A stretch of 64,000 bases of DNA from Nocardia miyunensis NBRC 108239. Its GTDB lineage: Bacteria > Actinomycetota > Actinomycetes > Mycobacteriales > Mycobacteriaceae. Where the stretch lies: NCBI RefSeq assembly GCF_001613065.1, contig NZ_BDBQ01000001.1:124001-188000 (forward strand), written 5' to 3'. This document shows positions 58,070 to 64,000 of this stretch, in pieces (position 1 is the stretch's first letter; the number at the start of each line of letters is the position of its first letter). The notes beneath the pieces were generated by a model that was given only the letters and a program-made list of their open reading frames with translations, searched no databases and was not told where the DNA came from. The position numbers and the translations under genes are program-made.

Positions 58070-59143
58070 TCACGCACGAACCGCCAACTTCGTATAGCGG
58101 CCACCGAGGAGCCATTCGGCCACATAGAGATTCCCCGCCGCGTCGACAGCCACCGCATGCGGCGAGTTGAACCGCCCCTCGGACGGCACGCCCGGCACCC
58201 GGGCGTGCCCATCCTCGGCCAGAGCATTGGGCCAGCCCGGACGGTCCGGCCAGCCCCGGTCCGCCGGGGCGGGCGAATCGTCACCGATATAACCGACGAA
58301 GTTGTCCCGGCCGTCGAACAAGGCCAGCCGCTCATAAAGCTCGGCCACAACGAGCAGCTGCCCCCACTGCGCGAAACCGCTCGGGCTACTCAACCGCTGC
58401 TCGCCGAAGGTCCGCAGGAAACGACCCTCTAGGTCGTATACCTGGACGCGCTTGTTCTCGCGATCGGCGATATAGAGTTCGGGTTCCTTACCGCCTCGGC
58501 GGTCGATGAAAACCGCGTGCGGGCACGCGAATCGCCCACCGCCCTCCTCGCCGGTCAGCGCGGCCAGATGACGACGGTTGCGATCGAACCGATGGACCAC
58601 ACCGGAGCCGTATCCGTCCGCGACCCAGATATCGCCACTGCCGCCGAAACGCTGCTCGTCCACCGCGGTGCCACACGGGCAGTAGGCGCCCATCATGCTC
58701 GGCGGCCATGCCGGATCCCGCGGCGGCACCGGCAATTCGGCGACGACCTCGCCGGCGAGGTTCACTTCGACCACCCGTGGCTCCCGCGTACTGTGGCGAA
58801 TCCCCTTGCCGAACAAGGGCGCCCACGCTTCATCCCCGTCGCCGCCATCACATGTGAAGACGAAGCCCGGATCGCTGATCCACAAGAACTCGTCCTCGCC
58901 TTCACGCACTGCCGTGATGCCGTGTCCCTCGGTGAGCCCGGTTTCGGCCGCGCGCACGACCCGACCACCGCTATCGAAGAACACCAGCTGCCCGGCATGG
59001 AATCCGACCAGCTCGCCACTGCCTGTCACGGCGAGCCCGTGATGCGCCCAGGACGCGTGGGCGATCGGCACCTCGGAAAGATCCGCCCATTCGCCCTGGA
59101 CCCGATACTCCGGCACCTGTTGCTCGAAGTAGACCTCGTTCAT
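58070..59143 (-). CDS. NHL-repeat beta-propeller protein (357 aa)
   Basis: Several NHL blades are visible: HGLAVTGSGELVGFHAGQLV, GSGDIWVADGYGSGVVHRFD, FACPHAVFIDRRG then ELYIADRENKRVQVYDLEGR, and FNSPHAVAVDAAGNLYVAEW. There is no signal peptide, so it should be cytoplasmic. Related propellers include gluconolactonase-like lactonases and peptidyl-amidoglycolate lyases, but the catalytic residues cannot be assigned here. It is divergent from the P450 at 59.3 kb with a 125-bp gap, which suggests a joint pathway, perhaps opening of a lactone (inference). Confidence 0.87.
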   Translation of the reverse strand: MNEVYFEQQVPEYRVQGEWADLSEVPIAHASWAHHGLAVTGSGELVGFHAGQLVFFDSGGRVVRAAETGLTEGHGITAVREGEDEFLWISDPGFVFTCDGGDGDEAWAPLFGKGIRHSTREPRVVEVNLAGEVVAELPVPPRDPAWPPSMMGAYCPCGTAVDEQRFGGSGDIWVADGYGSGVVHRFDRNRRHLAALTGEEGGGRFACPHAVFIDRRGGKEPELYIADRENKRVQVYDLEGRFLRTFGEQRLSSPSGFAQWGQLLVVAELYERLALFDGRDNFVGYIGDDSPAPADRGWPDRPGWPNALAEDGHARVPGVPSEGRFNSPHAVAVDAAGNLYVAEWLLGGRYTKLAVRA

Positions 59144-59268
59144 TCGCTCAACCTCTTCCCTACGGCTCGGAAAAATTTTAGTGTGGTGTACGAAAAATAA
59201 GCAAGGCTCCACGAATGCCAACCGCACGGCTGGTTCGGCCTGCGGTTTCCCGATCTGAAGGACTGCGG

Positions 59269-60492
59269 ATGACTCATGAGATCCCGGGAACACTGCTGCT
59301 CGATCCCGACGTGATCGACAACCCCTACCCCCTGTACCGCCGACTGCACACCGAAGCACCGGTCTGGGAGATCCCCGGTACCGGAATATTCACTGTCAGC
59401 ACGTTCGGACTCCTGGCTGAGGCAGTGAGTCGAGTGGACGACTTCTCCTCGAATATCGAATGCCTGCTCTACCGCGATGATTCGGGCTTGCCGGCCCGAC
59501 TTACCTTCGGCGGCGGCACCGACGGTCAGGTACTCGCTACCGCGGACCCCCCGCTGCATCCTGTGCACCGCAATGCGGTCTTTCCCGAACTTGTCGCCAA
59601 ACGGATGCGGGAACTCGAACCGGCTGTAGCCGCGCTCGCCGGCGAACTCGTCACCTCCGCGCTCGAGCACGGGGACGTCGAGTTCATGACCGCCATCGGC
59701 AATCTCGTGCCCATCACCGTGATCAGCCGCCTCATCGGCTTCCGCGACAGTAACCTCGACGATCTGTGGAGTTCCGCTGTCAACGGGACCCGGCTGTTGG
59801 CCTCGACCCGGGGCCTCTCGGCACTGACCGACGTCACCTCCAGCGGCGACAACGTGATGGCATGGATCGCCCAGCAACTCTCGGCCGCATTGAGCGATCC
59901 CGGTGAGGATCTGCTCGGCGCCGTCGCGCGCGCGGTCAACGACGACGTGCTGAACGAGCACGAAGGCGTCGGAATGCTGATGACCCTGCTGAGCGCGGGC
60001 GGCGAAACGACTACCAGCCTGCTCGGAAATGCCGTGCGGATGCTGGCCGAAAACCCCGATCTGCAGGAACACCTCCGCGGCAATCCCGATCAGATTCCGA
60101 CATTCGCCGAGGAAGCACTGCGTTTGGAATCGCCGTTCCGGTATTTGATGCGTTCGGTGCCGCGGGATTGCACGCTCGGTTCGGTCGCCATCCCGGGCGG
60201 GTCGACAGTCCTGTTGCTGTGGGGCGCCGCCAACCGTGACCCCGCCGAGTTCGAACGCCCCGACGAGATCGATCTCGGTCGGCGTGTGCCACGACGACAT
60301 GTCGCGTTCGGGCGTGGTATCCATACCTGCGTTGGCGCACCACTGGCTCGTATCGAGGCGCGCGTAGTCCTCACCACACTCATCGAACGTACGAAAAGCA
60401 TTGCACTGCAGCCGGATCACCCGCCGCGCTGGGTCAACAGCCTGCTGGTCCGGCGCCACGAGGAGCTCCCGGTCCGACTGAAAGCCCGCTGA
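59269..60492 (+). CDS. Cytochrome P450, paralogue of the 42.0 kb P450 (407 aa)
   Basis: The I-helix is LLSAGGETTTSLLGNA, the ExxR lies in AEEALRLESPFRY, and the haem loop is FGRGIHTCVGAPLARIE. ATG 59269 has GAAGGA upstream. An in-frame start at 59215 is not needed for the fold and lacks a counterpart in the paralogue. It is transcribed alone and followed by a hairpin. No ferredoxin is adjacent. The close paralogy with the region 4 P450 suggests related substrates. Confidence 0.93.
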   Translation: MTHEIPGTLLLDPDVIDNPYPLYRRLHTEAPVWEIPGTGIFTVSTFGLLAEAVSRVDDFSSNIECLLYRDDSGLPARLTFGGGTDGQVLATADPPLHPVHRNAVFPELVAKRMRELEPAVAALAGELVTSALEHGDVEFMTAIGNLVPITVISRLIGFRDSNLDDLWSSAVNGTRLLASTRGLSALTDVTSSGDNVMAWIAQQLSAALSDPGEDLLGAVARAVNDDVLNEHEGVGMLMTLLSAGGETTTSLLGNAVRMLAENPDLQEHLRGNPDQIPTFAEEALRLESPFRYLMRSVPRDCTLGSVAIPGGSTVLLLWGAANRDPAEFERPDEIDLGRRVPRRHVAFGRGIHTCVGAPLARIEARVVLTTLIERTKSIALQPDHPPRWVNSLLVRRHEELPVRLKAR

Positions 60493-60498
60493 CCACTT

Positions 60499-60544
60499 CC
60501 CGGTCCGGGGCCGGATGTACGGTGCCGGACCGGGGACAACCGAC
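60499..60544. terminator. Hairpin terminator after the P450
   Basis: CCCGGTCCGG (60499-60508) and CCGGACCGGG (60535-60544) are perfectly complementary, with further pairing possible inside. The hairpin lies 7 bp after the P450 stop. Confidence 0.65.
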
Positions 60545-60584
60545 CCGCAACGATCGGTCCGAGCTGCTGGCGTATGTGGCATCA

Positions 60585-61102
60585 CTACTCCACGGCGTCG
60601 ACGAGGCCTCAGCACAGCGCCGTCGCCGCATCGATCCGAGCACCGGTCACAGCAACCCATAGCGTGCGCTGCCGGCCGATTCGCCAGGGAAGACCGGCGG
60701 TGCCGCCCGCCCCCGGGATGCGGCCCATGCCGATTTCCGGCAACCCGAACAAGGTGCGCGGCGCGGCGCCCCCCGGCAATTCGGCTCCCGCACCGATGCG
60801 GGCTCCATACACCCGACACCCGGTCGTGCAGCACATGAAGCAGGTGACCGACGCCAGCTGCCACCCGAATCAGATGGGACGCAACAGAATCGGGTGCGGA
60901 TCCGAACTCATCGAAATCGCCGCCCGCCGAGAAGACTGGGCCACGGGCGATGATCTCCACCGACAGATCAGAGTTGTGCACAGCAATGGTCAGCGCATCG
61001 CGCACGGCGGCATCGACGGCACGACGCTTGACGGCGGGACCTGCCGGACTCATCGATCTCGCGATCCAGGCCGAGAGGTCCGGGTGTCCGGACCCCGCTC
61101 AT
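60585..61102 (-). pseudogene. Enoyl-CoA hydratase family gene, broken
   Basis: The minus strand keeps crotonase motifs in different frames: VEIIARGPVFSAGGDFDEFG in one, then GARIGAGAELPGGA, GLPEIGMGRIPGAGGTAGLP and ARIDAATALC in another. A TGA (60609-60611) stands where the family has Trp, followed by GLVDAVE and a final stop. The presumed ATG at 61102 overlaps the thiolase stop, so it was the last gene of the ligase-thiolase operon. At least one frameshift (near 60820-60850) and one nonsense change inactivate it. Confidence 0.75.
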
Positions 61103-62262
61103 ATCCTCTCGATCACCGTCGCCGAGCCCATGCCGCCGCCGGCACACATGGCCACCACGCCGAAGCGAGCGTCGCGGCGAGCGAGCTCGTGAACCATCGA
61201 CACCACCATCCGCGCGCCGGTCGCGGCAATCGGGTGCCCGAGGCTCACCCCGCTTCCGTTCACATTGACGATCGATTCGTCCAAGCCGAGCCGCTCGGTG
61301 CAGGCGACCGCCATGGTGGCGAACGCTTCGTTGATCTCGAAGAGGTCGATCTGCCCGAGGGTGAGGTGTGCCCGACGCAACGCCTTCGGAATCGCGGCTA
61401 CCGGTGCGAGTCCGGTCTCGGCCACATCCACTCCGACCGTCGCCCAGCCGAGGATCCTCGCCAACGGAGTCAGACCGTTTGCCCGCGCGAAGTTGCTGCT
61501 GCCGAGCACGAGTGCGGCGGCGGCATCGTTCACTCCGGCGGAGTTTCCCGCCGTGACCACCGCTCCTGAGAGCTCGGGATGCAGCAGCTTCAGTGTGGCC
61601 AGCACTTCCGCGGTGGCATCGGCGCGGGGATGCTCATCCACAGCGAAAACGTCCCCTGCGGACGAGAGCGGAACCGCGACGATCTCGTCCTCGAAATATC
61701 CCTTGGCGATGGCATTGGCCGCGCGCTGGTGCGAGCGTGCCGACCAGGCATCGGCCTGCTCGCGGGTGATGGCGCACAATCTGGCCGTGTTCTCACCGAT
61801 CGTGACGGACATATCGAACGGCGGGACGCCGGGAGCGTCGGGGTGGCTCTCCGGCGCCCACCGGACCGGTTCAGCGGCACCGGGTAACACCTTCGTCAAC
61901 CTGGGCATCGTGCTCGCACTCTCGGTGCCGCCCGCGACGATGGCATCACCCATACCGGAGAGAATCGTCGCTGCGGCGAATTGCACGGCCGTGGCACCCG
62001 AGGCACAGTGGCGGTTGACCGCCACACCCGGCAGACCGGACATCCCCAGTCGCACCGCGACATTGCGCCCGATGACCCCGCCGCCCTGCAGCGACTCCGC
62101 CATGACCAGGTCGTCCACCGTCTCGACCGGGATCCCTGCACGCCCAATGGCCGCGCTCACCGCCACCTCCGCGAGCTGGTAGGCATCTATCGCGGTGAGC
62201 GAGCCCTTACGGGCCCGCCCGATCGGTGTCCGGGCGGCGGACAGAATCAGGGCTTCAGGCAT
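61099..62262 (-). CDS. Thiolase (acetyl-CoA acyltransferase, 387 aa)
   Basis: An intact biosynthetic/degradative thiolase. The nucleophile is C86 in NRHCASGATA, with NEAFATMAV, H343 in GHPIAATGAR and C373 in MCAGGGMGSA. ATG 62262 overlaps the ligase stop by 8 bp, showing tight coupling. An upstream in-frame ATG at 62295 is possible. With the CoA ligase upstream and the broken hydratase downstream it forms a CoA-thioester degradation operon. Confidence 0.93.
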   Translation of the reverse strand: MPEALILSAARTPIGRARKGSLTAIDAYQLAEVAVSAAIGRAGIPVETVDDLVMAESLQGGGVIGRNVAVRLGMSGLPGVAVNRHCASGATAVQFAAATILSGMGDAIVAGGTESASTMPRLTKVLPGAAEPVRWAPESHPDAPGVPPFDMSVTIGENTARLCAITREQADAWSARSHQRAANAIAKGYFEDEIVAVPLSSAGDVFAVDEHPRADATAEVLATLKLLHPELSGAVVTAGNSAGVNDAAAALVLGSSNFARANGLTPLARILGWATVGVDVAETGLAPVAAIPKALRRAHLTLGQIDLFEINEAFATMAVACTERLGLDESIVNVNGSGVSLGHPIAATGARMVVSMVHELARRDARFGVVAMCAGGGMGSATVIERI

Positions 62263-63775
62263 CAGAGCCTCCCTCTTGTCGGTGTGGTACGGCACTGGGC
62301 TCCGCGGTCAGGTCGGCCTGCACCTCACGCCGCAAAATCTTACCGGTCGGGGTCTGCGGCAATGTGTCTCGAAAAACGATGTGCGCGGGCGTCTTCGAGC
62401 TCCGCAACCGCAATCGCACCCAGCTGCGGAGCTCGTCCGCCTCGACCCGGTGCCCGGCGCGCAGCACGATCGCCGCAGCGATTTCGTGGCCCCACTGCTC
62501 GTCCGGCACACCGACGACCGCCGCCTCGGCCACGGCCGGATGCTCGAGCAACGCATCTTCGATCTCTGCCGGCGCGATATTCTCACCGCCACGAATGATG
62601 GTGTCGTCACTGCGGCCTTCGACGAACAGAAAACCATCCGCATCCACCCAGCCTCGGTCCCGGGTGGGGAACCAACCGGCAGCGTCCAGCGCAGTCCCGA
62701 TGCCGCGGTACTCCCCCGAAACCTGCGGGCCACGGACGTGGATTTCGCCGGATCTTCCCGCCGCCAGCTCGCCGCCGGGGCCGCGGATCTGAACCTCGAT
62801 GCCGGGCAGCACGCGTCCGACCGAGCCGAGCCGCAAGCGCGCGACGGGATCCCCGTTCAGTGCGGCCCGGTGATCCTCCGGCCCGAGCACGGCAATCGTG
62901 GAACTGGTCTCGGTCAGACCGTAGGCATTGACGAAGTCGACATTGGGAAACAGGCGAACCGCGCGCTCGAGGATGGGCAGTGGCATCTTGGCACCGCCGT
63001 AGGCCAGCGATCGCAGGCTGGGAACATCGGCGTGCGCGGCGTCGGCGAGGTATTCGGTGATCTTGGCGAGCATCGTGGGCACCAGCAGCGCATGGGTGAT
63101 CCGTTCAGTGCGAACGCGATCGAGCCAAGCTCGGGCGTCGAAGGATTCCAGATACACGATGCGTCTGCCCGCGTAGATATTGCTGAGCAGATTGGTGACA
63201 CCGGCGATGTGGTACGGCGGGACACTGACGAGGACGGCCTCCTCTTCGCCCGCTCCGCCGAATTCGACGGTGCCGAGCAGGTACGAGGTCATATGCCGAT
63301 GCCGGAGCACAGCTGCCTTGGGCGCGGAGGTGGTACCGCTGGTATAGATCAGGACCGCCGCGGCGTTGGCGTCGTCGACCCATGGATGTGGAGGTGGTGA
63401 CGGCGTATCGCATCGCTCCCGCCACTGCGCGGTAGCCATGACATGAGCGTCCGTCGGCGGGTCCGAGTCGGAGATGACCAGGGCTTTCGGGTGCTGGGCC
63501 AGCAGTTGCGCCAGCGGTTGTCTGCCGAGGCGATAGTTCAACGGCACCAAGGGGATTTCCGCCGCCGCGGCCGCGAACATTGCCACCGGGAAGTCCTCAC
63601 CGTTCACCCCCAGGTAGACGACTTCCTCGACCGCCAGATCGCGCAGGACCGCCGCACCGGCCTGCACTCGATCGAACAGCAGCCGGTAGGTGATCCCGCC
63701 CTGTATCCGGCTGCCGAGCGCGATCCGATCGGTCATCCCCGCGACCGCCATATCCAGCAATGTCAGCACGTTCAT
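62255..63775 (-). CDS. AMP-forming acyl-CoA synthetase (506 aa)
   Basis: An ANL-family ligase with LIYTSGTTSAPKAAV (P-loop-like motif), YGLTETSS, RDRGWVDADGFLFVEGRSDD around the hinge, RGGENIAPAEIE, and the C-terminal Lys region TPTGKILRREV. It lies 10 bp after the small protein gene and overlaps the thiolase. It belongs to a different subgroup from the 12.3 kb ligase (different start and loop sequences), so it probably activates a different acid. Confidence 0.93.
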   Translation of the reverse strand: MNVLTLLDMAVAGMTDRIALGSRIQGGITYRLLFDRVQAGAAVLRDLAVEEVVYLGVNGEDFPVAMFAAAAAEIPLVPLNYRLGRQPLAQLLAQHPKALVISDSDPPTDAHVMATAQWRERCDTPSPPPHPWVDDANAAAVLIYTSGTTSAPKAAVLRHRHMTSYLLGTVEFGGAGEEEAVLVSVPPYHIAGVTNLLSNIYAGRRIVYLESFDARAWLDRVRTERITHALLVPTMLAKITEYLADAAHADVPSLRSLAYGGAKMPLPILERAVRLFPNVDFVNAYGLTETSSTIAVLGPEDHRAALNGDPVARLRLGSVGRVLPGIEVQIRGPGGELAAGRSGEIHVRGPQVSGEYRGIGTALDAAGWFPTRDRGWVDADGFLFVEGRSDDTIIRGGENIAPAEIEDALLEHPAVAEAAVVGVPDEQWGHEIAAAIVLRAGHRVEADELRSWVRLRLRSSKTPAHIVFRDTLPQTPTGKILRREVQADLTAEPSAVPHRQEGGSDA

Positions 63776-63785
63776 CGCGGCCGCC

Positions 63786-63977
63786 TCAATCCGACGCCGG
63801 CAGCGCCTTGGGCGCTTTGATCGTCAGTTCCCGACCGTCCACGACCAAGGGACCGATCCCAGCCCTGGTGCAAAGCACTTCGAGCCCGGTCGAGTCGTCG
63901 ACATAACGCTTGCCGAGCACGATTCCGGGACCGGCGCCCACGGTCGCGGCATCGACGCGCGCGTCGGGGGCGGTCAT
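63786..63977 (-). CDS. Small conserved-looking protein preceding the CoA ligase (63 aa)
   Basis: The sequence GIVLGKRYVDDSTGLEVLCT, then GIGPLVVDGRELTIKAPKAL, is a compact beta-rich pattern that I recall seeing in actinobacterial acyl-CoA ligase operons. Its function is not known to me. It has one Cys and no obvious metal site. ATG 63977 is 22 bp from the window edge, and a gene further upstream on this strand may lie outside the window. Confidence 0.7.
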   Translation of the reverse strand: MTAPDARVDAATVGAGPGIVLGKRYVDDSTGLEVLCTRAGIGPLVVDGRELTIKAPKALPASD

Positions 63978-64000
63978 CGGATAGCCCCCGCACCAGAGCT

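Noticed and set aside
59140..61053. A 637-codon open frame on the minus strand
   Set aside because: Most of it is antisense to the intact P450 at 59269-60492. Only its 5' end overlaps the real hydratase pseudogene.
1..64000. CRISPR array, tRNA or rRNA genes
   Set aside because: I saw no regularly spaced direct repeats with unique spacers, no cloverleaf-type tRNA sequence with CCA context and no rRNA-like segments. A dedicated scan could still find a tRNA that I missed.

Overview
The window is high-GC DNA with dense, often 1-4 bp overlapping genes, GTG starts, many cytochrome P450s, FCD-type GntR and TetR regulators and a Ser/Thr-kinase/NB-ARC/LuxR regulator. This is typical of a mycolic-acid actinobacterium such as Nocardia or Rhodococcus. 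The genus is an inference from gene style, and I saw no rRNA or tRNA genes to settle it. The content is almost wholly catabolic: oxygenases and their electron donors, alcohol and aldehyde dehydrogenases, CoA ligases, beta-oxidation enzymes, a solute importer and local regulators.

Region 1 (about 0.05-23.2 kb) looks like one co-regulated catabolic regulon. It holds ALDH-P450-ferredoxin (minus strand); amidohydrolase, iron-sulfur flavoprotein reductase, acyl-CoA dehydrogenase, thiolase and Rieske ferredoxin (plus); SDR, enoyl-CoA hydratase and GntR-1 (minus); an unrecognised internally duplicated protein, DUF35 protein, CoA ligase, SCP2-type thiolase-like protein and crotonase (plus); GntR-2; the large kinase-LuxR regulator; an alcohol dehydrogenase; and a second P450. 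AT-rich operator-like sites occur in its promoters in two related classes, and each class includes the promoter of one of the two paralogous GntR regulators. I infer oxidation of a hydroxylatable substrate to an acid, CoA activation and side-chain or ring degradation. The substrate cannot be read from the sequence.

Region 2 (about 23.2-32.6 kb) is a mobile and decayed zone. It contains an ISL3-like transposase remnant, a divergent peptide deformylase, an IS3-family element split by an IS110-family element, an MFS exporter with a TetR regulator, an IS1182-family element with near-perfect terminal repeats and a 5-bp target duplication, and fragments of an SDR and a ferredoxin.

Region 3 (32.6-38.5 kb) is a self-contained P450 operon (P450, dehydrogenase/carboxymuconolactone-decarboxylase fusion, ferredoxin reductase, ferredoxin, alcohol dehydrogenase) with a divergent TetR gene. 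Region 4 (38.5-43.3 kb) is a P450, SDR, benzaldehyde-lyase-like ThDP enzyme and alcohol dehydrogenase operon. Region 5 (43.5-48.3 kb) has an MFS remnant, an Asp-nucleophile alpha/beta hydrolase, a frameshifted esterase, an unrecognised protein and an aldehyde dehydrogenase.

Region 6 (48.4-57.1 kb) encodes a branched-chain-amino-acid-type importer (LivF plus a LivH-LivM-LivG fusion, with a separate binding lipoprotein) linked to a class III CoA transferase, a hydrolase and a TetR regulator. A related 37-bp element precedes both the permease and the binding-protein operons, so uptake and CoA activation are probably co-regulated. Region 7 (57.4-64 kb) has another TetR, an NHL-repeat protein, a P450 paralogous to that of region 4, a broken enoyl-CoA hydratase, a thiolase, a CoA ligase and a small conserved-looking protein.
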